From Mucilaginibacter sp. OK283 (GTDB taxonomy: Bacteria; Bacteroidota; Bacteroidia; Sphingobacteriales; Sphingobacteriaceae), in NCBI RefSeq assembly GCF_900110415.1, contig NZ_FODR01000008.1, forward strand, positions 292,635-356,634: a stretch of 64,000 bases of DNA, written 5' to 3'. A model generated the notes under the pieces. It saw nothing but the letters and a program-made list of their open reading frames with translations, was not told where the DNA came from and searched no databases. This document shows, piece by piece, positions 36,146-44,457 of the stretch. Within the stretch, counting starts at the first letter, position 1. Each line of letters opens with the position of its first letter. A program made the position numbers and the translations under genes.

Positions 36146-36700
36146 TTAAAAACCCAGCTCACCTGCATCTTTTAAAAATGGCAGTTCAAGGTCCTTTTCA
36201 GATACTAACAATTCGCTTGGCGGCATCCCCCAATCAATATTCAACTCCGGATCAGCATAATGTAACCCGCCTTCGGCCGCTTTATGGTAATAATTATCGC
36301 ATTTGTATTGAAAAACTGCAATATCGCTCAATACGATGAAGCCATGTGCAAAGCCACGGGGAATAAAAAGCTGCTGGTTATTTTCTTCAGATAGCTTTAC
36401 CGAGAAGTGCTGGGCATAAGTGGGCGAGCCTGTGCGCAAATCGACAGCTACATCCAACACCTCACCTTTAGTTACCCTCACCAGCTTTGCTTGCGCATAT
36501 TCGCCTTTTTGCAGATGCAACCCCCTGAATACGCCTTTTGTTGAATACGATTGATTATCCTGAACAAAATTCACCTCGTAACCTACTACATTGTTAAAGT
36601 TTTGCGTGTTATAGGATTCAAAAAAGTATCCCCGGGCATCATTAAAAATCCTGGGGGTTATAATTATGCATCCTTCGAGCGGAGTGGGTGTGATTAGCAT
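36146..36700 (-). CDS. rfbC: dTDP-4-dehydrorhamnose 3,5-epimerase
   Basis: 184-residue cupin-fold epimerase. DARGYFFESYNTQNF, FRGLHLQKGEYAQAKLVRV (with the catalytic His in RGLHxQ), GEVLDVAVDLRTGSPTY and PRGFAHGFIVLSD are all typical RfbC elements. It isomerises the 4-keto-6-deoxyglucose intermediate at C3 and C5. It is the first gene of the rfbCDA operon. rfbB, the 4,6-dehydratase needed between RfbA and RfbC, is not in the window. Confidence 0.95.
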   Translation of the reverse strand: MLITPTPLEGCIIITPRIFNDARGYFFESYNTQNFNNVVGYEVNFVQDNQSYSTKGVFRGLHLQKGEYAQAKLVRVTKGEVLDVAVDLRTGSPTYAQHFSVKLSEENNQQLFIPRGFAHGFIVLSDIAVFQYKCDNYYHKAAEGGLHYADPELNIDWGMPPSELLVSEKDLELPFLKDAGELGF

Positions 36701-37196
36701 CGTGTATGGAAATGATTATTTGTCGGTTAAAGTTTTATATTTTGTATAATATAAGTAATTATAGCTTGTATCCTTATTAATGCAATATTATTGGTTATTT
36801 TGATGTTCGGGATGGCCTTTCAAAATAAGCATTGCCCATTTGTTTATTTATGTGTAACTTCTTTTTAATTTTGTAAAGGTACAAAATCAAAAATTTCAAT
36901 ACGGCTGCTTTACCAGTCCCGGCTGTATATTTAATCACCTATAAATAATTTCAACAATATTTTCTGCCCGCCAGGTGCAGGAGACCACGCCATCGAAATA
37001 GCACAATGTGTGTATCAAAATAAATAATCTTTTTTGTCCAAACATCGCAAATACTTTACTTTAAACATCCCCACACAAAAAAATGTTTTTCAGCAGAGCT
37101 GGCAGCTATTTCATCCAAGCTATCCAAAAGGATTACTTCCGGGCTAATCAACCCTAAAAAGCACACCTGCAACAAATTCATTATCTTTGCGGCACA
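36701..37196. other. Intergenic region between rfbC and the radical SAM gene
   Basis: About 500 AT-rich bases between divergent genes, without an ORF of note or a terminator. The only recognisable signal is a TAnnTTTG box (TATCTTTG, 37182-37189) next to the downstream start codon. Confidence 0.55.
37182..37189 (+). promoter_or_regulatory. -7 element almost touching the start codon (TATCTTTG)
   Basis: TATCTTTG matches the Bacteroidota -7 consensus and ends 7 nt before the ATG at 37197. A transcript starting at the usual distance would have a leader of only a few bases. A -33 box at normal spacing is not clear. Confidence 0.4.
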
Positions 37197-38153
37197 ATGC
37201 AATTAACAGGAGAGAAAACAGCGGTTTGGGAAAAGGGTTATAACAATTATGGCCCCTGGCTTAAGGAAAAATACAAAGGTCACCGGGTATTTAAAGTTAT
37301 TGTTGATGGCGGCTTTACCTGCCCCAATCGCGACGGCAGCAAAGGCTATGGCGGCTGCACCTATTGCAATGTCGATTCGTTTACGCCATCTGTAAGCCGT
37401 AATGCCCCAACCGTACGCCAACAGGTTATAGAAGGCATGGAGCGCGCCCGCAAAGGCAACAAGGCCGATAAATTCATCATCTACTTTCAGCCTAACACTA
37501 ATACTTATGCTCCCGCGCATTATTTAAAAATGATGTACGACGAGGCGCTGAGCTACGGTACCGAAGACATTGTTGGTTTGAGCGTTGGCACCCGTCCCGA
37601 CTGTATTGATGCCGAAAAAATTGCCCTGCTTGAAAGTTATACCGACAGGTTTGACGTAGACCTGGAAATGGGTATGGAATCGATATATAACGAAACCCTG
37701 GGCCAGATAAACCGTGGCTGCAGTCACGAGGAATTGGTAAAAGCCCTTAAACTGGTTGAGAACAGCAAACTGGATATTTGTGTGCATACCATTTTTGGTT
37801 TCCCATGGGAAACCCACGAAATGATGCTTAAATATGCCGATGAGATAAACCGTTTCCCGCAGATAAAATTTGTAAAATTCCACCATCTGCATATTGTAGA
37901 AGGATCGGTAATGGGCGTAAAATACAAACGTGAGCCATTTAAACTTTTCGGTATCGATGAATACGCCGACTTTTTATGCGAGCTTCTCCCCCGAGTTCGT
38001 CCTGATATCGTAATCCAGCGCCTGTTTGGCTTAAGCGACCGTGAACTACTGATAGCTCCAAACTGGGGCTTAAAAAAATCGGAGATCCAATATTATATTG
38101 ATCAAAGAATTTTGAGCCGGGGTGTGGTGCAGGGGAGTGCGTTAGGTTTGTGA
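37197..38153 (+). CDS. TIGR01212-type radical SAM protein (YhcC/YtqA-like)
   Basis: 318 residues. The opening RVFKVIVDGGFTCPNRDG has the first cluster cysteine, and GGCTYCNVDSF completes the cysteine set that binds the [4Fe-4S] cluster. SVGTRPDCIDAEKIALL, DLEMGMESIYNETLGQINRG and VCVHTIFGFPWET-like features fit the YhcC family of radical SAM enzymes, whose substrate is not well established. The ATG start leaves about 20 residues before the conserved YNNYGPWLKEKY. It is monocistronic. Confidence 0.9.
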   Translation: MQLTGEKTAVWEKGYNNYGPWLKEKYKGHRVFKVIVDGGFTCPNRDGSKGYGGCTYCNVDSFTPSVSRNAPTVRQQVIEGMERARKGNKADKFIIYFQPNTNTYAPAHYLKMMYDEALSYGTEDIVGLSVGTRPDCIDAEKIALLESYTDRFDVDLEMGMESIYNETLGQINRGCSHEELVKALKLVENSKLDICVHTIFGFPWETHEMMLKYADEINRFPQIKFVKFHHLHIVEGSVMGVKYKREPFKLFGIDEYADFLCELLPRVRPDIVIQRLFGLSDRELLIAPNWGLKKSEIQYYIDQRILSRGVVQGSALGL

Positions 38154-38182
38154 TCAAACTGTTTTAACCTAACCCGAATGAG

Positions 38183-39104
38183 TTATTTATAAAATATTTT
38201 CTGTGAAGCTTTAAACTCATTGTTAACATAAAATAGTTTGGTATTCACTGTGCCATTCGGGTTGTAAATAATTTTGGTAATCACATCAAAAGGTTCATCG
38301 CCTTTATAATCGTACTTAACTTTTTGCACACATTGTTGCAGGTTATTGTACTTAAAAGACCTGAAAGGAGCGCCCTCCCTTAACACAGTTATTGTTTTTT
38401 TATCGGCAGTGGTATCTGTTCTTATGGTATAAGAATAGTTGACGCGCTTCTCTGGCCCCAATAAAGTCTATTTTCTCCAAATTACCATTATTGTAGTGAA
38501 AAATATTAGATATGTATAGGTACTTGTTCTCCGAGTTCCGGGCTATTTTCAAAATATTTCCTTGCGAATCAAACTCCCTTTTCTGACTATAGTTAAATAC
38601 ACTGTCAGTATCATATGAAATGTTAAGAGTTAATTGTCCGGAATTGTTATAAGCAAACTCCGTAATGCTCACATAATCTTTGAGTGGGCCTTTATGATCA
38701 AACTTAACATAGTCAGTTCTTTTTTCAATCAGGCCAAGGCTATTATAGATGTACAAATATTTATAAGTGGATGAGTTGAGTTTATTACATTTTTCCTCCT
38801 GTAAGATTTGACCCGCACTATTATATTGATAATCGATTGTTTCAAACAGCGTCGAATCGGTGGCCCCGGTTTTATTTTCCACGTATTGCCAGGTTTCCTG
38901 ATGTTTTATGTTATTTACCTGGATAAACTTATCTGGCGAAAAGCTTTCATGTAATAACGTTTCAACAATGGTTTGTTTTGGCTCAAAATCGTCCTGAAGC
39001 AAATTCCTGATAAATTGTGGAGTTCCCTGAAGATCTGAACGATATTGAGCCCACAGGTTATTAAAGCTATTGAGTAAAATAAACAAAAGTAAAAATTTGC
39101 GCAT
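38183..39104 (-). pseudogene. Secreted protein with YD-like repeats, frameshifted
   Basis: Two minus-strand frames join into one protein. The first (38400-39104) starts with the signal peptide MRKFLLLFILLNSFNNLWAQ and has YD-like repeats (YNSAGQILQEE, YNSLGLIEKRTDY, YNNSGQLTLNISYD). The second frame (38183-38461) continues the pattern (YKGDEPFDVITKIIYNPNG). Removing one G from the GGGG run at about 38456-38459 would join ...LEKIDFIG to PEKRVNYSYTI without a stop, giving about 306 residues. This may be a real frameshift, programmed slippage or a sequencing error in a homopolymer. Function unknown; probably periplasmic or surface. Confidence 0.72.
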
Positions 39105-39272
39105 AAACGGTTTAGTATGCTCCTAAAATATAAAATATTTAACAATTGCAACATCGCCATAAGCCATCTTGACCCAAATTTCAAATCTACGGGCATTAAA
39201 TTTCCCTTTGGTACCAGTTTTGTTAACCCATAGTTGAAAAATCCCGTATAAAAATTTTAACTTAGATACGTT

Positions 39273-40505
39273 TTGTCACAAAGAGCGCAACAAAATTACA
39301 TTCCAGCATTAACCGGTGTACGCGCGATGGCTGCTTACCTGGTTTTTATATCGCATTTTGCGTATGTTTTTGATGAAAAATTTCCTCACTCTGTGCAACG
39401 CTTTTTTAACGAGTTCCACATTGGGGTTACCATTTTCTTTGTACTATCGGGCTTCTTAATTGCTTTCAGGTACTTTGATAGCTTTAAGCTTACCAAAAAT
39501 TGGTTTAAGCAGTACCTTAAAAACAGGGTTGCGCGCATATACCCCATGTATGCCATTTTAACCGTCGGCGCTTTCATTGCCTTTTATTTTACCAACAATC
39601 AAATTGTCACCGCGGGGCATAACCCCATAGCCATGTTCCTGATGAACATCGTTTTTTTGCGGGGCTTTTTTGATCAGCTTAAATTTACCGGGGTGGCACA
39701 AGGCTGGTCATTAACTGTTGAAGAATGCTTCTACTTTTCGGCGCCTTTTATCTTTTTGATAGCTACCAAATACAAAAGGTTTTATATTCAGCCTATAGCT
39801 GTTACCGGCCTGGGCGTTGTGCTGGTGTTAATATTCAGCCATGTTAACTGGTATGGCTTTTTTGGCAACTTCACTTTTATGATGTTGTATACCTTTTTGG
39901 GCAGGTGCTTTGAGTTTTTTGCAGGCATACAGCTTGCACTTATAATACGCAGGCAAAAGCCGGAGGGTAACAGCAAAAAGAAACTTACCTATCTGGGTTT
40001 TTTCCTGATTTTCGTTTGCGTGTGGATTATGTCGGTACTACCTATTCCGAAGGGCCAGGAAGCCGGCTTGCATAACCCTTTGGGTATTATCACCAATAAC
40101 TACCTGCTGGCCTTATCAATTACGTTGTTTTTTTATGGCATACTAACCGAGACAACTTTGCTGAAAAAAATCCTGGCCACCCGGTTTGTTGAACTATTAG
40201 GCAAAAGTTCGTATATATTTTACCTGGTACACCTGGGCTACATGTACAACTTTTTACATTTTGGTTTTAACTGGCTTAACGATTATACTTTTACACTTTA
40301 TGACAAATGGGGGGTCGACTGGCATTCGCCGTTTCAGTATGATAGCTTAAACCTTCTGTATGCTTTTATCGTTTTAAATATAATTTCTATCACCTTATTT
40401 AAGCTAATTGAGGAACCGTTAAACCATTATATCCGAAAATCAGATTTTCTGATCAAAAACAAATCACCCAAGCCCGAAAATGAACCGGCAAATATCAATG
40501 CTTAG
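39273..40505 (+). CDS. Acyltransferase family 3 membrane protein
   Basis: 410 residues with about ten membrane helices. The N-terminal YIPALTGVRAMAAYLVFISHF carries the acyltransferase-3 start with the catalytic-type His, then FVLSGFLIAFRYF, NRVARIYPMYAIL and WSLTVEECFYFSAPFIFLI (conserved E). The C-terminus ends with LFKLIEEPLNHYIRK, also typical. It O-acylates (usually acetylates) surface sugars. Translation starts at TTG 39273, since the reading frame opens only 12 nt upstream and the first ATG would cut the conserved motif. The esterase gene follows 10 nt later, so the two are an operon. Confidence 0.9.
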   Translation: MSQRAQQNYIPALTGVRAMAAYLVFISHFAYVFDEKFPHSVQRFFNEFHIGVTIFFVLSGFLIAFRYFDSFKLTKNWFKQYLKNRVARIYPMYAILTVGAFIAFYFTNNQIVTAGHNPIAMFLMNIVFLRGFFDQLKFTGVAQGWSLTVEECFYFSAPFIFLIATKYKRFYIQPIAVTGLGVVLVLIFSHVNWYGFFGNFTFMMLYTFLGRCFEFFAGIQLALIIRRQKPEGNSKKKLTYLGFFLIFVCVWIMSVLPIPKGQEAGLHNPLGIITNNYLLALSITLFFYGILTETTLLKKILATRFVELLGKSSYIFYLVHLGYMYNFLHFGFNWLNDYTFTLYDKWGVDWHSPFQYDSLNLLYAFIVLNIISITLFKLIEEPLNHYIRKSDFLIKNKSPKPENEPANINA

Positions 40506-40515
40506 TGAATATATT

Positions 40516-41838
40516 ATGGTGCGTAAATTAAAAAGATACCTGATTCTAATCGGGGCGTTATTGGCTTTTCAGCAGGTACTTGCGCAGCACGATTCGCCGG
40601 TTAACCCTAAAAAAGAAGATGAAGAAAGCGTATCAACTATATTAAATATTAATAACAAAGACGGTATATTTAATTCGGTTGCGTCATTTACCTTCGACGT
40701 AAAAAACACCTATGATACCCAACAGGAAGGCACTGTATCATACCTGATTACCGACGAAAAAGGTGTAAAAGTTAAAGCCCTTTCAAAACCTGTAAAAATT
40801 GAAAGAAAAAGCACAGAGCACTACAGCTTTGAAATCCCTGCGCTTAAAACCGGGTTTTATAAGCTTAACATGATGATCAATGTATCTGACTATGACGATA
40901 CCACCCGCCGGGCTTTTGGCATCAGGGCCGATGAGATCAAATCAGCGTATCCTAAGCCGGCAGATTTCGACAGTTTTTGGGCCAATGCCAAAGCCGAGCT
41001 GGCTAAAGTAAAACCACAATTTAAGGTAACTGAGGATCCATCCCAAAACACCGATAACCGCAGGGTTTTCCTCATCGAAATGAAATCGTTAGATAACCTG
41101 ACTATCCGGGGATGGATGACGGTTCCCAAAAACAATAATAAAAACAAGCAATTTTCAGTACTTTTAGGACTACCGGGCTACCAGGTTAGTTTGCAACCCA
41201 TTGTAGGGCGCGATGATGATTTAGTAATTATCACCTTAAATACCAGGGGACAGGGTAATAGCCGCGATGTTATACATACCGAACGCGATGCCTTTATATC
41301 ATACAATATTGAAGACAGGGATAAATATGTAATGCGGGGCGTAATTATGGATTGTGTACGTGCGGTTGACTTTATTTACTCGCGTAAAGAGCTAAGGCAC
41401 GATCAAATTCTGGCTACCGGTGGCAGTATGGGCGGCTATCTGGCCATTGCCCTTGCTGCATTAGATAAGAGGATAACTATTTGCTCGGCCCAAAACCCTA
41501 TCCTGAGCGATGTGCACAATTTGGTTGGTACAGTGGAATGGCCCATAAAGGATATCAGAAAATATGTAGCAGGCAGGCCCGGCGTAAACTTTGACCAGGT
41601 ACTGCATAATATGGAATATTACGACACTAAAAACTTTGCAACTGATATTAAGTGCCCTATTCTGCTGGGTTTAGGTCTGCTTGATCCCTATGTGCCGCCG
41701 GGCAACGGCTTTGCGGTTTACAACTCATTAAATACCGATAAAAAAGTAATGGTATTTAAAGACCTGGGACACGAGGTAAGCCAAAAATACAAAGATTACG
41801 AGGGTGCCTGGATGCGCGATACCTTTGGATTATTTTAA
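40516..41838 (+). CDS. Secreted CE7-type acetyl esterase (AXE1 family)
   Basis: 440 residues from ATG 40516, chosen because it is followed directly by a signal peptide (KLKRYLILIGALLAFQQVLA, then Q). An N-terminal beta domain of about 100 residues precedes the alpha/beta hydrolase. The catalytic triad is visible: S304 in GGSMGGYLA, D390 in GLLDPYVPP and H419 in DLGHEVS. RGQGNSR (oxyanion-type RGQ motif) supports CE7. Such enzymes remove acetyl groups from sugars. It belongs with the acyltransferase upstream and the paralogue at 42763. Confidence 0.9.
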   Translation: MVRKLKRYLILIGALLAFQQVLAQHDSPVNPKKEDEESVSTILNINNKDGIFNSVASFTFDVKNTYDTQQEGTVSYLITDEKGVKVKALSKPVKIERKSTEHYSFEIPALKTGFYKLNMMINVSDYDDTTRRAFGIRADEIKSAYPKPADFDSFWANAKAELAKVKPQFKVTEDPSQNTDNRRVFLIEMKSLDNLTIRGWMTVPKNNNKNKQFSVLLGLPGYQVSLQPIVGRDDDLVIITLNTRGQGNSRDVIHTERDAFISYNIEDRDKYVMRGVIMDCVRAVDFIYSRKELRHDQILATGGSMGGYLAIALAALDKRITICSAQNPILSDVHNLVGTVEWPIKDIRKYVAGRPGVNFDQVLHNMEYYDTKNFATDIKCPILLGLGLLDPYVPPGNGFAVYNSLNTDKKVMVFKDLGHEVSQKYKDYEGAWMRDTFGLF

Positions 41839-41848
41839 CTATACACCT

Positions 41849-42736
41849 ATGGATAAAAACATGACCGCAAACAAAAAATTATTCAAATACCTGCTTGCAG
41901 TGGCAATACTCATGGCTTTTTCACCACGCGATAGCTATGCCGATGGCTTTCCGGTAAGGCCGGGCCGGTTTATTTTATCACCGTCGGTAAGTTACTTTTT
42001 TGCCAACAAACAATTCGACTCAACAAGCCATAGGCGGGCGTTTGATGATAACGGGCGTTTTCATTCTGTTAGCTACTCGTTTTATAGCGAATATGGTATC
42101 AGCAGGAAGTTTACACTATCTGCCCTGGTGCCTTATTCCATGAACTACTTTAATACCGACAGTTTAACGCATGCCATCACCACATCGGGTTTGCAGGATA
42201 TTGAAATTGGCCTTAAATATTACCTGGCCAACATCAACTACAAATATTATTTCAGCATAAAAGCTACCGGTATTATACCTACCTACCGTAATAATGCAAG
42301 CCTGGGTTATGGTTATTATGGCTCCGAACTTAAGCTTGCCTTTGCGGGCAGCGGGCATTTATTTGGTAAGCAAAGCTATTTTGTTGCCGAAAATGCCGTT
42401 CGCGAATATTTTGGAAGCGAATCTGTTTTCCAGGACAGGTATAACCTTACGTATGGCTTAACGCTCGATAAAAAATTCAAGGAACAGCTCTCGATAAGTA
42501 TCGGCGGCTTTTACGCAACAAGCAGTAATTCATTTATAAATCCTAATCCTATTATTTCGGCCAATCCTAATACCAGCAAAAACTTTGCGTTTAACCAGGT
42601 ATCGGCAAGTTACGGGCATGCTTTTACTAAAAATTTATCGCTGTTTTTAACCGGCGGAACTTTTATAACCGGCCGCAATACAGGTGCGGGTACCAGCCTG
42701 TCGGCATCGTTGAATTACCGGTTAGATACCCGATAG
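41849..42736 (+). CDS. Outer-membrane beta-barrel protein
   Basis: 295 residues from ATG 41849, 10 nt after the esterase stop. The signal peptide is KKLFKYLLAVAILMAFS followed by a cleavage region near YADG. The mature part is made of short alternating strands with aromatic ends (SVSYSFYSEYGISRKFTLSA, LKYYLANINYKYYFSIKA) and ends in LNYRLDTR. It resembles the phenol-degradation-type porin-like family (meta-pathway OMP), but the family call is weak. It lies between two esterases in the same operon. Confidence 0.75.
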   Translation: MDKNMTANKKLFKYLLAVAILMAFSPRDSYADGFPVRPGRFILSPSVSYFFANKQFDSTSHRRAFDDNGRFHSVSYSFYSEYGISRKFTLSALVPYSMNYFNTDSLTHAITTSGLQDIEIGLKYYLANINYKYYFSIKATGIIPTYRNNASLGYGYYGSELKLAFAGSGHLFGKQSYFVAENAVREYFGSESVFQDRYNLTYGLTLDKKFKEQLSISIGGFYATSSNSFINPNPIISANPNTSKNFAFNQVSASYGHAFTKNLSLFLTGGTFITGRNTGAGTSLSASLNYRLDTR

Positions 42737-42762
42737 TTTTAATACATATTTGAAACAGAATT

Positions 42763-44073
42763 ATGAACGGCCTAAAATCCTTTATCCTCGTGTTACAACT
42801 TGTCCTGCTTTTAATAACAGGCAGCGCGAATGCAATAACAACTGTTCATAAGGCTGATCAGGAGATATCAACCACGCTCATAGCCGGCAGTAAAGATGCC
42901 ATTTTTAATGGCCGCGCCAGTTATACCTTTAACGTAAAAAATGCGACGGATGTGCCGCAAACCGGCACTGTATCGTACATCGCAGTTACGCCCACAGGGG
43001 TTACGGTTGCAAAAGAAAGCAGGAAGGTAAATCTATCCAAACATAGCAGCGCCAGCTATGACTTTACCGTACCGGAGCAAAAACCAGGATTTTACAAGGT
43101 CAATTTTATGATCAATGTATCTGACTATGATGATACAACACGCCGCGTGTTTGGCATTCGCCCGGAAGAGATCCAATCACAACATGGCCGCCCTGCCGAT
43201 TTTGACAGTTTTTGGCAAAATACCAAAAGCGAATTGGCCACGGTTAAGCCGCAATTTAAGATGACCGAAAAAGCCGAGCAGGAAACAGAAAACCGCAAGG
43301 TTTATTTGATAGAGATGCGCTCGCTGGATAATATCACTGTACGGGGCTGGTTAACAATTCCTAAAACCAGCATCAGGAACAGACGCTTTAGCACCCTTTT
43401 GGCATTGCCGGGCTACCAGGTTGATTTAAAACCCATGTTAGGCGAAGACAATGATATCGCCATTATTACTCTTAATGTGCGCGGCCAGGGCAACAGCCGC
43501 GATGTAATTCATCCTAAAAGACCAGATTATATTAGCCTAAACGCCGAGGATAAAAACAAATATGTACTTCGCGGCGCCATTATGGATTGTATCCGCGCTA
43601 TTGATTTCATTTATTCGCGGCCCGAACTTGATCCTAAGCGTATTGAGGTATCGGGTGGCAGCCTGGGCGGTTTTCTCGCTGCTGCGGTAGCGGGGCTGGA
43701 TAATCGTGTGCAACTCGTTTCATCACAAAATCCTATCCTGAGCGATATCCGTAATCTTCCCGACCAGGAAGACTGGCCTTTGTATGATTTGCACAAATAC
43801 GCAGGCGAAAAAGGGATTAAATTTGATAAAATATTGGATAACCTGGATTACTTCGACATCAAAAACTTTGCGCAAAATATTCAAATTCCCATCCTGTTGG
43901 GTATCGGTTTGCTTGACCACCTGGCACCGCCCAATAATGAGTACGCTTTTTACAACCTCATTCCCCAAAAGCACCGCGGCATTATGGTTTTTAAAGACCT
44001 CGGCCACGAAGTACCAATGACCTACGTGCTGAAAGATGGCCATATGATGCGGGATAAGTTTGGCTTATTTTAA
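42763..44073 (+). CDS. Second secreted CE7-type acetyl esterase, paralogue
   Basis: 436 residues, clearly homologous to the protein at 40516 along its full length (shared MINVSDYDDTTRR, RPADFDSFW-like, RGQGNSRDVIH and FKDLGHEV). Signal peptide SFILVLQLVLLLITGSANA. Triad S300 (GGSLGGFLA), D385 (GLLDHLAPP) and H415 (DLGHEVP). The start ATG 42763 follows the outer-membrane gene by 26 nt. It is last in the operon; the stop codon is inside the left arm flank of an inverted-repeat interval (44078-44443). Confidence 0.9.
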   Translation: MNGLKSFILVLQLVLLLITGSANAITTVHKADQEISTTLIAGSKDAIFNGRASYTFNVKNATDVPQTGTVSYIAVTPTGVTVAKESRKVNLSKHSSASYDFTVPEQKPGFYKVNFMINVSDYDDTTRRVFGIRPEEIQSQHGRPADFDSFWQNTKSELATVKPQFKMTEKAEQETENRKVYLIEMRSLDNITVRGWLTIPKTSIRNRRFSTLLALPGYQVDLKPMLGEDNDIAIITLNVRGQGNSRDVIHPKRPDYISLNAEDKNKYVLRGAIMDCIRAIDFIYSRPELDPKRIEVSGGSLGGFLAAAVAGLDNRVQLVSSQNPILSDIRNLPDQEDWPLYDLHKYAGEKGIKFDKILDNLDYFDIKNFAQNIQIPILLGIGLLDHLAPPNNEYAFYNLIPQKHRGIMVFKDLGHEVPMTYVLKDGHMMRDKFGLF

Positions 44074-44204
44074 AATGCTGCCGCGGGTTTAACGAAACGT
44101 AACCCGTGGTAAAAATAATATAAGCATCAAACGCTACCTTGTTTTTATTACCCGATACTGATTAAATGATCGAGGTATCGAAGGGACTGGTATTGGTCAA
44201 AAAC

Positions 44205-44346
44205 AGGCACAAATATTTGGATGCGCCTAAATTGCGCTATCAGTTTAATGTTAACCATGATTAAATATAAAATATTGAATATCAGATATTTATAAATATT
44301 TTACCTGAAATGTGTTAAGTTATGTTAACCCAATCAGATGCGCCCT
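44205..44346. repeat. Dispersed repeat, copy 2
   Basis: Begins AGGCACAAATATTTGGATGC and ends TGTTAAGTTATGTTAACCCA plus ATCAGATGCGCCC. The conserved blocks match copy 1 at 22381-22526 in order and spacing; the AT-rich centre is more diverged. Confidence 0.75.
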
Positions 44347-44374
44347 GGGGATTGATTTAATGTTGATTTAAATT

Positions 44375-44415
44375 GTGTTTATTAATTTAAGCTGGAAGCT
44401 TAAATTAATAAACAC
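44375..44415. terminator. 18-bp perfect inverted repeat beyond poxB
   Basis: GTGTTTATTAATTTAAGC (44375-44392) and its exact complement (44398-44415) surround the 5-base loop TGGAA. On the minus strand this follows the poxB stop by about 45 nt, partly overlapping the right arm of the inverted-repeat interval. The stem is AT-rich and lacks a T run, so terminator function is uncertain. Confidence 0.5.
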
Positions 44416-44457
44416 GGGTTACGCTTCGCTAAACCCACGGCAGCTTGTTTTAAAACG

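Larger units (their letters stand above)
44078..44443. repeat. 366-bp interval bounded by 31-bp inverted arms
   Basis: The left arm 44078-44108 and the reverse complement of the right arm 44413-44443 match at 28 of 31 positions (both begin CTGCCG and end CGTAACCCGTG). Each arm folds alone: GGGTT...AACCC around an inner ACG/CGT or GCG/CGT stem. The similarity continues weakly outward (TTTTAAAA) and inward (TAAGC). It holds copy 2 of the dispersed repeat and an 18-bp perfect hairpin at 44375-44415. It lies between convergent genes; each arm follows a stop codon in the same sense relative to the gene. It may be a MITE-like insertion or a pair of duplicated 3' hairpins. Confidence 0.78.

Noticed and set aside
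40480..40515. Extended N-terminus of the first CE7 esterase, overlapping the acyltransferase
   Set aside because: It would put 12 polar residues before a good signal peptide; ATG 40516 is better placed.
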